A stretch of 64,000 nt of DNA from Collimonas fungivorans (GTDB lineage Bacteria > Pseudomonadota > Gammaproteobacteria > Burkholderiales > Burkholderiaceae_D): contig NZ_CP013232.1 of assembly GCF_001584145.1 (NCBI RefSeq), forward strand, positions 4,278,001 to 4,342,000, in the 5' to 3' direction. This document shows positions 1-8,663 of this stretch, piece after piece (within the stretch, counting starts at the first letter, position 1; every line of letters begins with the position of its first letter). The position numbers and the translations under genes were made by a program. The notes beneath the pieces were generated by a model that saw nothing but the letters and a program-made list of their open reading frames with translations, was not told where the DNA came from and did no database searches.

Positions 1-1808
1 CGCTTCACTTCGTCCGGCTTCTGCTTGTACAGGTCGGGATCGGCCAGCTGGCTGGAAATGGCTTTCTGCTCCGCTTCCAGCTTGGCGATCAGCAGCGGCA
101 GTTCTTTCAGCTCCTGCTGTTCCTTGTAGCTGAGTTTTTTCTGCTTAGGGGCCGGCTCTGCCTTGGTTTCCACCTTGGCTTCGCTCTTGGCCTTGGCGAT
201 CACTGCAGACTGGCTCGGGCGCACACGCTCCCAGTCGGTGTAGCCGCCGACATACTCGCGCCACATGCCGTCGCCCTCGGCGGCAATCACCTGGGTCACC
301 ACATTGTCGAGGAAAGTACGGTCATGACTGACCAGGAACACCGTACCGCTATAGTCTTCCAGCAGCTCTTCCAGCAGCTCCAGGGTATCGATATCGAGGT
401 CGTTGGTCGGTTCATCCAGCACCAGCACGTTGGCCGGCTTGGCGAACAGGCGCGCCAGCAGCAAACGGTTGCGCTCGCCGCCGGACAGCGATTTGACCGG
501 CGAACGGGCGCGCTCCGGCGCAAACAGGAAATCGTTCAGGTAAGTCATCACGTGCTTGCGCTGGCCGTTGATCTCGACCCAGTCGCTGCCCGGCGCGATG
601 GTGTCGGCCAGGCTGGCGTCTTCATTGAGCTGCGCGCGCATCTGGTCGAAATACGCGATCTGCAATTTGGTGCCCTGCTTGACCGTGCCGCTGTCGGGCT
701 GGTCTTGGCCCAGGATCAGTTTCAGCAAGGTGGTCTTGCCGGCGCCGTTCTGGCCGATCAGGCCGACCTTGTCGCCGCGCATGATGGTGGCGGTGAAATT
801 ATTCACGATGACCTTGTCGCCAAACGCTTTGCTGACGTCAGTGAGTTCGGCTACGATCTTGCCGGAACGCTCGCCCGAAGACACATCCAGCTTGACCTGG
901 CCCTGCTGGTCGCGGCGCGCGCTGCGCGCCAGGCGCAAGGCTTCCAGGCGGCGCACGCGGCCTTCGTCGCGGGTGCGGCGTGCCTGCACGCCTTTGCGGA
1001 TCCAGATTTCTTCCTGCGCCAGGAATTTGTCGAACTTGGCGTTCTCGACTTCTTCGTTTTCCAGCTGCTCGGCCTTGCGCACCTGGTAAGCCGTGAAATT
1101 GCCGGGGAAGGACAAGATGCGGCCGCGGTCCAGTTCGATGATGCGGGTGGCGACGTTATCCAGGAAACTGCGGTCATGGGTAATGAACAGCACACTGCCC
1201 TTGTAGTCGCGCAGCAAACCCTCGAGCCACATGATAGAGCTGAAATCCAGGTGGTTGGTCGGCTCGTCGAGCAGCAAGACATCGGGCGCGCTGACCAAGG
1301 CGCACGCCAGCGCCACGCGCTTTTGCATGCCGCCCGAGAGCTGGCCCATCAGCATGTTTTTATCCAGGTTGAGGCGATCCAGCGTGGTCTCGACCTTGTT
1401 GGTCAGGCTCCAGGCATCGGCAGCGTCGAGCTTGCTCTGGATCTCGTGCATCCGCTCCATGATGGCGTCGTCGTTGTCGCCGCCGAACTGGCCGGTCAGC
1501 GCATCGTATTCATTCAGCAATGCCTGCATCTCGCCCATGCCGGCGGCGACGGCATCGAATACCGACATCTCGGATTCGAAATGCGGTTCCTGGTCGACAT
1601 AGGCGATCTTGATGCCTTGCTGCATCACCATCAGGCCATCGTCCAGCCTGGATACGCCGGCGATGGTTTTCAGCAGCGACGACTTGCCGGTGCCGTTGCG
1701 GCCGATCAGGCCGACCCGCTCTCCCGATTCCAGGGAAAATTCCGCGCGGTCCAGCAGCGCAACGTGACCGAATGCGAGTTGCGCATTGGTGATAGAGATG
1801 ACAGCCAT
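1..1808 (-). CDS. uup: ABC-F family ATPase Uup (3' end outside window)
   Basis: Soluble ABC-F ATPase with two ABC cassettes on one chain and no membrane domain. Family members act on ribosomes; Uup is also linked to suppression of transposon excision. Reading down the minus strand from ATG at 1808, the first Walker A is GRNGTGKSS, a linker follows, and the second cassette has GQNGAGKTT, the signature LSGGERNR and Walker B LVLDEPTNDLD. After cassette 2 comes a charged Lys/Glu-rich tail with KLSYKEQQEL, the start of the C-terminal coiled-coil domain typical of Uup. About 602 codons are visible against roughly 635 residues in E. coli Uup, so only the last few dozen residues are cut off at base 1. 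Assignment to Uup over other ABC-F members rests on this tail. Confidence 0.93.
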   Translation of the reverse strand, partial: MAVISITNAQLAFGHVALLDRAEFSLESGERVGLIGRNGTGKSSLLKTIAGVSRLDDGLMVMQQGIKIAYVDQEPHFESEMSVFDAVAAGMGEMQALLNEYDALTGQFGGDNDDAIMERMHEIQSKLDAADAWSLTNKVETTLDRLNLDKNMLMGQLSGGMQKRVALACALVSAPDVLLLDEPTNHLDFSSIMWLEGLLRDYKGSVLFITHDRSFLDNVATRIIELDRGRILSFPGNFTAYQVRKAEQLENEEVENAKFDKFLAQEEIWIRKGVQARRTRDEGRVRRLEALRLARSARRDQQGQVKLDVSSGERSGKIVAELTDVSKAFGDKVIVNNFTATIMRGDKVGLIGQNGAGKTTLLKLILGQDQPDSGTVKQGTKLQIAYFDQMRAQLNEDASLADTIAPGSDWVEINGQRKHVMTYLNDFLFAPERARSPVKSLSGGERNRLLLARLFAKPANVLVLDEPTNDLDIDTLELLEELLEDYSGTVFLVSHDRTFLDNVVTQVIAAEGDGMWREYVGGYTDWERVRPSQSAVIAKAKSEAKVETKAEPAPKQKKLSYKEQQELKELPLLIAKLEAEQKAISSQLADPDLYKQKPDEVK

Positions 1809-2219
1809 AATTTGGATAAAACCAGAAAAAGAAAGATCTGCAGCAGCGCTATAAGGGCTTTGTGCGGCTTTGCGCAGTCAATTGGATGAATGAACCGCAC
1901 ATTGTACCTATACTCGCGCCGCCTGGCCGTACATTTGTCGCGGCCTGCGCTGCGCCGGAGCTGCCGCATGCCCGCCAGCCAGCCTCCCGCCAACGGTTAT
2001 TTTGCCCAGTCAGCCGCCGCTACAAAATATTTCCGGAAATGTATTGCTGCATAGATATTTTAGCCCTATATTATTTCCACATGGCAATATTCACTCACGA
2101 GGTGGGAAGATGCCATGGCGCAACTTATCTGAGCTGATTTTCATAATAACATTGTTGCAAAAACAAGGGCAAAAGCGCCTCGCTTTTGCCTCACACATTC
2201 ATACGACAGGGAGAAAGCC
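1809..2219. other. intergenic region between uup and the MHYT gene
   Basis: About 410 bases with no convincing gene. It must hold the divergent promoters of uup and the MHYT gene; the part from 2030 to 2160 is clearly AT-richer than the surroundings. I see no tRNA, terminator or repeat. Confidence 0.5.
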
Positions 2220-2984
2220 ATGGATCCATTGCTAGGCCAATTATTGGCGCCGAAATACGACGCAGCGCTGGTTTTGCTGTCATACATGATCTCGTTCTGG
2301 GGCGCGCTGCTGGCTCTGCAATGCGCCAAATCCATGTTTCGCAAGGACGGCTCGCTGGATCTAGGCATGACCGTCTGCGCCGCCGCTTCGCTGGGCGGCA
2401 TCGGCATCTGGTCGATGCACTTCCTGGCCATGCAGGCGTACCGCCTGACCGTGCCGATTGCCTACGATGTCGTGCTGACCGCCGCCTCGCTGCTGGCCGC
2501 CATCGTGATTTCCGGCATCGCGCTTTACCTGGCAGGCAGCCACGGCAAATTCAAGGTATCCGGCTGGCTGGCCGGCAGCCTGCTGGCCGGCGTCGGCGTA
2601 TGCGTGATGCATTACATGGGGATGTACGCGATGAACCTGCGCGCCACCATGCTGCTCAACCCGACCATCGTCGTGATCTCGGTCGCCATCGCCATCGCCG
2701 CCGCCTCTGCCGCGCTGTGGCTGGCGTTCAACCTGACCCGGCTGCTGCACCGCGTGATCGCGGCGCTGGTGATGGCGCTGGCGGTATGCAGCATGCATTA
2801 CGTCGGCATGTATGCCGCCAACATGATCTGCACCAGCGACGCGCCGCTGATCCTGCTCAAGATCGGCGGCAACTATCTCGATGTCTCGGTCTACGCCGTC
2901 GCCGGCTTGCTGTCGCTGTGCATTTTCTGGGTAGTGCTGGGGCGCAGCATGGATGAAAACAAGCTGGTCGAGACGCTGCGCTGA
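2220..2984 (+). CDS. MHYT-domain integral membrane protein
   Basis: 254-residue membrane protein made almost entirely of an MHYT sensory domain. Three copies of the signature are visible (SMHFLAM near residue 61, VMHYMGMYAM near 129, SMHYVGMYAANM near 193), each at the end of a hydrophobic segment; six to seven transmembrane helices are apparent. Known MHYT domains were proposed to bind copper and sense oxygen, CO or NO, and are usually fused to GGDEF/EAL or kinase domains. Here no output domain follows: the protein ends a few residues after the last helix. Start ATG at 2220 is preceded by GGGAG with good spacing. The signalling partner is unknown. Confidence 0.9.
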   Translation: MDPLLGQLLAPKYDAALVLLSYMISFWGALLALQCAKSMFRKDGSLDLGMTVCAAASLGGIGIWSMHFLAMQAYRLTVPIAYDVVLTAASLLAAIVISGIALYLAGSHGKFKVSGWLAGSLLAGVGVCVMHYMGMYAMNLRATMLLNPTIVVISVAIAIAAASAALWLAFNLTRLLHRVIAALVMALAVCSMHYVGMYAANMICTSDAPLILLKIGGNYLDVSVYAVAGLLSLCIFWVVLGRSMDENKLVETLR

Positions 2985-2991
2985 ACAAGCC

Positions 2992-4053
2992 CTAGAGGTC
3001 GAAGCCCTTCATGATGCCGATCGTCATCAGGTCGGCATCATTCTTGTTCCTGAAAGTCACCACCCGGCCGAAACTGGCGAAGCCGCGCAACTGGTGGCCC
3101 AGGTCGCGCCCGACCTGCAGGCTGATCAGGCCGTTGACTTTCCAGTCGTTCGAATCGCGTTTATTGACCGCCAGATAGGGCCCGGCGCCGGCGCTGATAT
3201 CCCAGTGTTCGGCGACAGGCTGCACATACCAGCCCTGCGCGGCGATCCCGTGCCGGTTCACGCGCACGCCGTCGTCGCCTTCTTCAATCGCAGAAACCGA
3301 AGCCGCCCACGGGCCGTAATATTTCTTTGCTTCCAGCGCATAGCTCAGGCGCTTGCCCGGCCCCGACTGGTTGGTCTGGGCAAAACCGCCCAGCGCCGCC
3401 AGCCACAAGCCATGCTGGCCGTCCGCATCAGGCGGGCTCACATGGGCCGCGCCGAAATCCTTGCCGAGGCCGAGCAGGAAGGCATCCGAGGAAGGTGCGC
3501 CGGGTGTCAGCACATGGTTGTACGCCAGCCGCAGGCTGAGCCCCGGCGAATACTGGTCGAGGCGCGCCAGCAGCGCCACGGAAACCAGGCCGCCCAGGCG
3601 CGCATCGTCTTTTTCCGTGCCGTTGACGGTGGTCCGGTTCATGCTGAAATACGGACCGGCGCCTACTTCAAGGTCAAAGCTGGGGCGCAAATTCTGGCGG
3701 TAAACCATCTGCATGGCGTAACCGTCGCGGTGATTGTTGTCGGGATGGCCTTCGTTGTAATACACATAGTCAAGCCGAGTGCTGGCGCCTGCCGGCAGAT
3801 GGCCGCCGGCCGCCAGCCCGAACAGGTCGAGAGCCGGCCCGAAGCGGATTTCCGCCGCGCGCCAGCGCATCGGCTTCTGGCCGTCCAGGCTGGTGCCGTA
3901 CAGGATGCCGTTGCCGAGTGCGGCCGAGGCGTAGCTGCTGTCGTCCGCCGGCGCCAACGGCGGCATGGCGTCATCGGCCTGAATAAGGGGATGCCAGACA
4001 AGAAATATGGATGCCAGCGCAACATTCCGGATTACCCTGCTTTTCTTAAACAT
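2992..4053 (-). CDS. putative outer-membrane beta-barrel protein
   Basis: About 353 residues with an N-terminal signal peptide (MFKKSRVIRNVALASIFLV, cleavage probably after HPLIQA). The rest alternates short amphipathic beta-like strands rich in Gly, Tyr, Phe and Asn (for example ASTRLDYVYYNEG, DLEVGAGPYFSMN, LRLAYNHVLTPG), ending in ...MKGFDL. This suggests a beta-barrel of the outer membrane or a surface protein. I do not recognise a named family. ATG at 4053 was chosen over the upstream 4074 start because GGAGG lies 5-6 bases before it. It is transcribed away from the TetR gene and could share the control region around 4100-4170. Confidence 0.6.
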   Translation of the reverse strand: MFKKSRVIRNVALASIFLVWHPLIQADDAMPPLAPADDSSYASAALGNGILYGTSLDGQKPMRWRAAEIRFGPALDLFGLAAGGHLPAGASTRLDYVYYNEGHPDNNHRDGYAMQMVYRQNLRPSFDLEVGAGPYFSMNRTTVNGTEKDDARLGGLVSVALLARLDQYSPGLSLRLAYNHVLTPGAPSSDAFLLGLGKDFGAAHVSPPDADGQHGLWLAALGGFAQTNQSGPGKRLSYALEAKKYYGPWAASVSAIEEGDDGVRVNRHGIAAQGWYVQPVAEHWDISAGAGPYLAVNKRDSNDWKVNGLISLQVGRDLGHQLRGFASFGRVVTFRNKNDADLMTIGIMKGFDL

Positions 4054-4150
4054 GGCAGCCTCCGTTATCAGCAAGATATTGTTTTACGGCTTGTTCAAGC
4101 TTGTCTGTATGTGACCAATAAATAACGCTATTGTTTCAGCCCTTGACTTA

Positions 4151-4166
4151 GGAAACAAACGTTTCC
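4151..4166. promoter_or_regulatory. likely TetR operator upstream of the regulator
   Basis: The palindrome GGAAACAAACGTTTCC lies 11 bases before the TetR-family start codon. A related site (4833-4847) precedes the MFS pump gene. This is the classical layout for autoregulation and pump repression by a TetR protein. Confidence 0.6.
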
Positions 4167-4177
4167 ATAATCAGCAA

Positions 4178-4816
4178 ATGTCAAATTCCTTGCCAGATTC
4201 GGTCATTACGGACCATATCAATGCTTCCCGCGGCCGCGGCAGGCCGCGCGAGTTCGATATGGAGCAGGCGCTCGACAAGGCGGTGCGCGTATTCAGCGAG
4301 CGCGGCTATCACGCCACCACGGTGTGCGACCTGACGCAAGCCATGCAGCTCGCCTCGGGCAGCGTCTACAAGGCGTTTAAGGACAAAAAAAGTGTCTTCC
4401 TGGCAGCGCTCGACCGTTACAAGACCGTGCGCGATACGCAGCTGCGGGCGGTGATCGGCGCGGGTGCGACGGGCAAGGAGCAGGTGCGCCTGGCGCTCGC
4501 TTTTTATGCCGAAGCATCGCATGGCGCCGGCGGTCTCGAGGGTTGCATGGTGGTCGGCAGCGCGGCGGAACTGGCTACCTTTGACTCGGATGTCGCACAG
4601 TGGGTTACTGCCGCGCTGACCCGCAACGAAGTGCTGCTCGGTACGCTGATCCGGCAAGGCCGGCAAGACGGCTCGATTCCGCAGCATGTAGATGACGCAG
4701 CGACCGCCCGCCTGCTGCTGTGCCTGATCCAGGGTATGCGCGTAGTGGGCAAGACCGGCCGCACCCGGGATGAGATGACTGTGCTGGTAGATATTGCAAT
4801 GAAAGTGCTCGCCTGA
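4178..4816 (+). CDS. TetR/AcrR family transcriptional regulator
   Basis: 212 residues. The N-terminal DNA-binding domain is clear: RGRGRPREF followed by the helix-turn-helix YHATTVCDLTQAMQLASGSVYKAF. The C-terminal half is the variable ligand-binding dimerisation domain. The gene lies just upstream of an MFS exporter in the same direction, and both are preceded by a shared palindromic site (4151-4166 and 4833-4847). It therefore probably represses itself and the pump until an unknown ligand binds. The start at 4178 overlaps the end of the control region; no strong SD is visible. Confidence 0.92.
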   Translation: MSNSLPDSVITDHINASRGRGRPREFDMEQALDKAVRVFSERGYHATTVCDLTQAMQLASGSVYKAFKDKKSVFLAALDRYKTVRDTQLRAVIGAGATGKEQVRLALAFYAEASHGAGGLEGCMVVGSAAELATFDSDVAQWVTAALTRNEVLLGTLIRQGRQDGSIPQHVDDAATARLLLCLIQGMRVVGKTGRTRDEMTVLVDIAMKVLA

Positions 4817-4832
4817 TTTTTTTGCCAATTTA

Positions 4833-4847
4833 GGAAACGTTTATTCC
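4833..4847. promoter_or_regulatory. second copy of the TetR-type operator
   Basis: GGAAACGTTTATTCC lies between the regulator's stop and the pump gene. It shares TTAGGAAAC and CGTTT with the palindrome at 4151-4166 and sits 17 bases before the pump start codon, so a bound repressor would block the pump's own promoter or SD. Confidence 0.5.
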
Positions 4848-4864
4848 CTTTTTAAGGATCACCA

Positions 4865-6067
4865 ATGACTACATTTACAGCTAGCGCCGAGGGCAGATCT
4901 GAACCGTCAGCCTCGGCCTGGACGATGCTCCTGCTGGCGTTCGCCTGCGGGCTGATTGCCGCTAACCTTTATTACGCCCAGCCCCTGGCCGGACCAATAG
5001 GCGCAGCGCTAGGCCTGTCGCCCGGCGCCACCGGACTGATCGTCACCCTGACCCAGATCGGCTACGGCATCGGATTGCTGTTCATCGTTCCGCTTGGCGA
5101 CCTGCTCGAAACACGCCGCCTGGTGCTGACCCTGATCGGCCTTGCCACCTTGGCGCTGCTGGCCGCGGCATTGTCGACGCATCCTCTGCCCTTCTTCGCC
5201 GCCACGCTGTGCATCGGCCTCGCCTCGGTTGCAGTGCAGGTGCTGGTGCCGTATGCCGCGCACCTGGTGCCGGAAGCGGAACGCGGCCGCGCCGTCGGCA
5301 GTGTCGTCAGCGGCCTGATGCTCGGCATCATGCTGGCGCGTCCGGTCTCCAGTTTCATCGCCCAGTTTGCCTCATGGCACGCGGTGTTTTTCATCTCGGC
5401 CGCGGCGATGGCGCTGCTGGCTCTGGTGCTCAGGCTGGCGTTGCCGCGGCGCGAACCGGTATCGACAATTTCCTATGGCAAGCTGTTGGCCTCCATGGTT
5501 GATCTGATGCGCAACACGCCGGTGCTGCGCCGCCGCGCGTTCTATCAAGCCTGCATGTTTGCCGCCTTCAGCCTGTTCTGGACCACTACTCCACTACTGC
5601 TGGCGGGACCGGAGTTCCGGCTGTCGCAGGGAGGCATCGCTCTGTTCGCCCTGGCCGGCGTGGCTGGCGCCATCGCCTCGCCCATCGCCGGCCGCTTCGC
5701 CGACCGCGGCTGGAGCAAGGCGGCGACTGCATTCGCGATGCTCGCCGTCGCCGGCGCCTTCCTCATCACCCATATCGGCGCCTACGGTTCGCCGCTGGCG
5801 CTGGGCTTGCTGGTTGCCGCCGGCATACTGCTCGATTTTGGCGCTACCACCAACCTGGTGCTGGGACAGCGCGCCATCTTTGTATTGGGAGCCGAATATC
5901 GGAGCCGCCTCAATGGCCTCTACATGGCGACCTTCTTCGCCGGCGGCGCGCTCGGTTCCGCATTGGGCGGCCTGGCTTTCGCTCATGGCGGATGGGCCAT
6001 GGCGTCGTGGCTGGGTTTTGCCTTGCCGGTGATTGCATTGCTTTATTTCTGCAGCGAGCCGAAATAG
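4865..6067 (+). CDS. MFS transporter (DHA1-type efflux)
   Basis: 400-residue major facilitator with about 12 hydrophobic segments. Family marks include PLGDLLETRR in the loop between helices 2 and 3 (the conserved GxLaDrxGrr-type loop) and repeated Gly-rich helices in the second half (GRFADRGWSK as the matching loop 8-9). Length fits drug:H+ antiporter-1 proteins. It most probably exports a toxic small molecule across the inner membrane. It is preceded by a copy of the operator found before the neighbouring tetR-type gene, suggesting inducible expression. The substrate cannot be read from the sequence. Confidence 0.9.
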   Translation: MTTFTASAEGRSEPSASAWTMLLLAFACGLIAANLYYAQPLAGPIGAALGLSPGATGLIVTLTQIGYGIGLLFIVPLGDLLETRRLVLTLIGLATLALLAAALSTHPLPFFAATLCIGLASVAVQVLVPYAAHLVPEAERGRAVGSVVSGLMLGIMLARPVSSFIAQFASWHAVFFISAAAMALLALVLRLALPRREPVSTISYGKLLASMVDLMRNTPVLRRRAFYQACMFAAFSLFWTTTPLLLAGPEFRLSQGGIALFALAGVAGAIASPIAGRFADRGWSKAATAFAMLAVAGAFLITHIGAYGSPLALGLLVAAGILLDFGATTNLVLGQRAIFVLGAEYRSRLNGLYMATFFAGGALGSALGGLAFAHGGWAMASWLGFALPVIALLYFCSEPK

Positions 6068-6147
6068 ATTCTTCCAGAGGATTCCCCGCCGCCTGCTTCC
6101 AGACGGCGGGGACCGTCGCAACGACTCGCCATCTTCACAAGAACCGG

Positions 6148-6999
6148 TCAGGCAAGCGCAGCTTTGACCAGCGTAACGAGAGGCGTCGTCGGCCGGCCGA
6201 TCAGCCGGCTCAGCTGATGGCCGTCATCAAACAGCCCGCCTTTGGATACGCCGATATCGGAATCCGACAGCAAACCGGCTACATGCTCAGGCAAGCCTGC
6301 GCCAAGCAGCGCTTCCTTGAAATCGGCTTCCGGCAGGTTCTGGTAGGCCACCGTCGTTCCCGACTGGCGCGTGATTTCAGCCGCGAGTTCCGTCAGCGTG
6401 TAGGCTTCGTCGCCAGCCAATTCGTACACCTTGCCGGCCTGGCCGGCGCTGGTCAATACGGCTGCAGCCGCTGCGGCGTAGTCGGCACGTGCCGCCGATG
6501 CGATCCGGCCTGCGCCGGCACTGCCGATGTAGGCGCCATGCTGCAAGGCGGCGGGTATGCTGGCCAGGTAGTTTTCCGTGTACCAGCCGTTGCGCAGCAC
6601 TACATGCGGCAAGCCGGATGCCTTCAGCAGTGCTTCGGTTGCCTTGTGTTCGGCGGCCAGGCCCAACGGCGAAGTATCGGCCCGCAAGACGCTGGTGTAG
6701 GCCACCAGGCCGACGCCGGCGCGTTTGGCGGCGTCAATCGCATTGCGATGCTGCGGCAGGCGCTGCCCCACCTCGCTGGATGAAATCAGCAGCAGCTGGC
6801 CGGCGCCCTTGAATGCGGCGTCGAGCGTCGCTGGCTGCGCGTAGTCGGCCAGCCGCACTTGCACGCCCAGAGCCGCCAGGTCGGCAACTTTTTCGGGAGT
6901 GCGCACCGCGGCAACGATTTCGTTTGCCGGCAGCTTTTTAAGCAATTCTTGGATGACAAGGCGGCCCAGTTGGCCGGAGGCTCCAGTTACGACGATCAT
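6148..6999 (-). CDS. qorB: NAD(P)H:quinone oxidoreductase 2-type protein (NmrA/SDR a)
   Basis: 284 residues. The N-terminus carries the Rossmann dinucleotide motif VTGASGQLGRLV, followed by AAVRTPEK, and later the atypical-SDR region with AYTSVLRAD and HVVLRNGWYTEN. This matches QorB/YtfG, which reduces quinones with NADPH. A divergent HxlR-family gene starts about 90 bases away, exactly the ytfG-ytfH arrangement of E. coli, which strengthens the call. ATG at 6999 is preferred over the upstream TTG at 7005 because AAGGA is correctly spaced before it. Confidence 0.88.
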   Translation of the reverse strand: MIVVTGASGQLGRLVIQELLKKLPANEIVAAVRTPEKVADLAALGVQVRLADYAQPATLDAAFKGAGQLLLISSSEVGQRLPQHRNAIDAAKRAGVGLVAYTSVLRADTSPLGLAAEHKATEALLKASGLPHVVLRNGWYTENYLASIPAALQHGAYIGSAGAGRIASAARADYAAAAAAVLTSAGQAGKVYELAGDEAYTLTELAAEITRQSGTTVAYQNLPEADFKEALLGAGLPEHVAGLLSDSDIGVSKGGLFDDGHQLSRLIGRPTTPLVTLVKAALA

Positions 7000-7059
7000 G
7001 GTCAAATTCCTTTATATGCGAGAGAAGAACTGGCACAATATCATCCAAACTTATGTTTA

Positions 7060-7085
7060 GTAAGTACAAACACAAAGGTAAGTAC
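7060..7085. promoter_or_regulatory. direct repeat GTAAGTAC before the HxlR gene
   Basis: GTAAGTAC occurs at 7060-7067 and again at 7078-7085, start points 18 bases apart, in the intergenic region of the divergent qorB and HxlR-type pair. The second copy covers the SD region of the regulator. HxlR proteins bind direct repeats in their own control regions, so this is a plausible autoregulatory operator; function is inferred. Confidence 0.4.
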
Positions 7086-7088
7086 CCC

Positions 7089-7499
7089 ATGAATGAAGAC
7101 GCCAACAGTCCGCTAGCGGCAACCATGCCCCTCTCCGCCCAGATGAGGAGAGGCGACTTGTTTACCGGCAAGTGCCCGTCACGCGAGGTGCTGACGCACG
7201 TCACCAGCCGCTGGGGAGTGCTGATCCTGGTCGCCTTGCTGGGCGGGACCTACCGTTTCAGCGATTTGCGCAGGAAGGTGAATGGCGTCAGCGAAAGGAT
7301 GCTGGCGCAGACGCTGCAATGGCTGGAAGCCGACGGCTTCGTGTTGCGCAAATCCTATCCTGTGGTGCCGCCGCATGTCGAATACAGCCTGACGCCGCTC
7401 GGGCTGGAGGTCGGAAATAAAGTGGAGGCGCTGGCCGATTGGATTGAAGAGAGCTTGCCGCAGATTATGGAAGCCCGGCGTCTTGTTGCAGATGCATAA
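7089..7499 (+). CDS. HxlR family winged-helix regulator (YtfH-like)
   Basis: 136 residues. The HxlR fold is plain: a Cys near the N-terminus in GKCPSREVL, then THVTSRWGVLILVALLGGTYRFSDLRRKVNGVSERMLAQTL with the recognition helix, and the beta-wing YSLTPLG. HxlR regulators sense aldehydes, quinones or redox state, often through that Cys. Its position divergent to qorB suggests it controls quinone detoxification, as the YtfH/YtfG pairing implies. ATG at 7089 has AAAGG 8 bases upstream; an upstream in-frame ATG at 7053 is less likely. Confidence 0.9.
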   Translation: MNEDANSPLAATMPLSAQMRRGDLFTGKCPSREVLTHVTSRWGVLILVALLGGTYRFSDLRRKVNGVSERMLAQTLQWLEADGFVLRKSYPVVPPHVEYSLTPLGLEVGNKVEALADWIEESLPQIMEARRLVADA

Positions 7500-7546
7500 A
7501 GTAATTGCTTGGACGCATCTGTATGCATTGTCATAGTACGATGCAC

Positions 7547-7565
7547 TTGCCTGCACTGCAGGCAA
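7547..7565. promoter_or_regulatory. perfect 9+1+9 palindrome
   Basis: TTGCCTGCACTGCAGGCAA is a perfect palindrome with a single central base, located between the HxlR gene and the zinc-finger gene. No T-run follows, so it is more operator-like than a terminator. Its binding protein is unknown. Confidence 0.4.
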
Positions 7566-7689
7566 ACGACGGGAAATTGCAAAATACTGTTCAACCTTAT
7601 CCAAGGCGCCGCATGCGTAACGTCAAACCTCCCCCAGTGATCGGCTCGGCACAGGTCATTGCCTATGCCATCGTTGACAGAACGGTGCG

Positions 7690-8094
7690 ATGGACGGGCG
7701 CCAAGTGCTTTACGTGGACGGCAAACTCCTTGGGCCTGTGCCCCGGCTGGCCATTTGCAGAAACCTCTTTGGCGAGTTGCAGGACTTCCTGATCATGCAT
7801 TGCGACAATCGCTGGAACGTACTTGGAGTTGGCGGCGCAGCAACCTTGCGAGAGTCGATGCAGCGATCCGAGCATTGGTACGAAGGGATATCGCAGCGCT
7901 GGGTAAGAACCCACACTACCAAGAGAATCGCGGAACGCTGGCTGCGAACGCAATGCGCCGGCGAAGCCTGTTCAATGTGCAGAAAAATTCCCGCGGAAGT
8001 CGACGGGATGTTTTCGAAAGGTATCGTGAACATTTGCTTTTTGTGCATCCGGCAAATGCATCAATCGATCGTCGATTCCGAGATCAATCGTTAA
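7690..8094 (+). CDS. hypothetical protein with C-terminal ClpX-like C4 zinc finger
   Basis: 134 residues. The first 85 residues show no family I recognise. Residues 94-119 form CxxC-x18-CxxC (C94, C97, C116, C119), the same spacing as the zinc-binding domain of ClpX (C15, C18, C37, C40 in E. coli). Glu-Val sits at the matching place (IPAEVDGM here) and a similar NICFLCIRQM ending replaces YICDECVDLC. In ClpX this domain dimerises and recruits substrates and adaptors. No ATPase follows, so the protein might bind zinc, ClpX or adaptors. An in-frame TGA at 7675 forces the start to be 7690 or later; the SD is weak. Confidence 0.6.
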   Translation: MDGRQVLYVDGKLLGPVPRLAICRNLFGELQDFLIMHCDNRWNVLGVGGAATLRESMQRSEHWYEGISQRWVRTHTTKRIAERWLRTQCAGEACSMCRKIPAEVDGMFSKGIVNICFLCIRQMHQSIVDSEINR

Positions 8095-8203
8095 CCCTGG
8101 CTCAGCCGCGCCGTTCGCCTCCGTGACAAGGTAAAATCACCGCGAAGACGCTGTGCGACTCATCCCGACCCTTGCGACGAAGCCCAAATTCGAGAGGAAC
8201 GCC

Positions 8204-8638
8204 ATGCCAGTACATCACGCCCTGATTCCTTGCCTGCGCTATAGCGATGCGCCGGCCGCCATCGCTTTCCTCTGCACGGCCTTCGGCTTCGAACGCAAGG
8301 CCGTGTATGCCGACGAGGCCGATCCCTCGATCGTGCACCACGCCGAGCTGCTGCTGAATGGCCAGATGATCATGCTTGGTTCGGATAGGCCTGGCGAGGT
8401 CAAGGACAAGTATCGCTGGAAGACAGTCGCCCAGGCAGGCGGCATAACAGCGTGCATATACGCTGTGACAGATGATCCGGACGCACACTGCGCACGGGCC
8501 CGCGCCGCCGGCGCCGAAATACTCACGGCGCCGAAAGACAACGACGGTTATCCCGGCCGCGGCTACGATGTGCGCGACACCGAAGGCAACGTCTGGAATT
8601 TCGGCAGCTACGATCCGTTCGCCGCAGAGCCGCATTGA
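8204..8638 (+). CDS. VOC superfamily (glyoxalase/PhnB-like) protein
   Basis: 144 residues in the betaalphabetabetabeta fold of the vicinal-oxygen-chelate superfamily: HHALIPCLRYSDAPAAIAFL at the start, VHHAELLLNGQMIMLGS in the middle, and the C-terminal RGYDVRDTEGNVWNFGSY typical of PhnB/YraH-type members. Substrate unknown. ATG at 8204 is preceded by AGAGGA; the longer reading from 8153 lacks an SD. Confidence 0.85.
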   Translation: MPVHHALIPCLRYSDAPAAIAFLCTAFGFERKAVYADEADPSIVHHAELLLNGQMIMLGSDRPGEVKDKYRWKTVAQAGGITACIYAVTDDPDAHCARARAAGAEILTAPKDNDGYPGRGYDVRDTEGNVWNFGSYDPFAAEPH

Positions 8639-8663
8639 CAGGCGGCGCAGCGTCGTGCGTAGT

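Noticed and set aside
324..1889. 521-codon open frame on the plus strand
   Set aside because: Antisense to uup, whose minus frame carries Walker A/B and signature motifs; GC-rich coding gives long antisense frames.
2953..4125. 390-codon open frame on the plus strand
   Set aside because: Antisense to the exported barrel-like protein, which has a signal peptide and SD.
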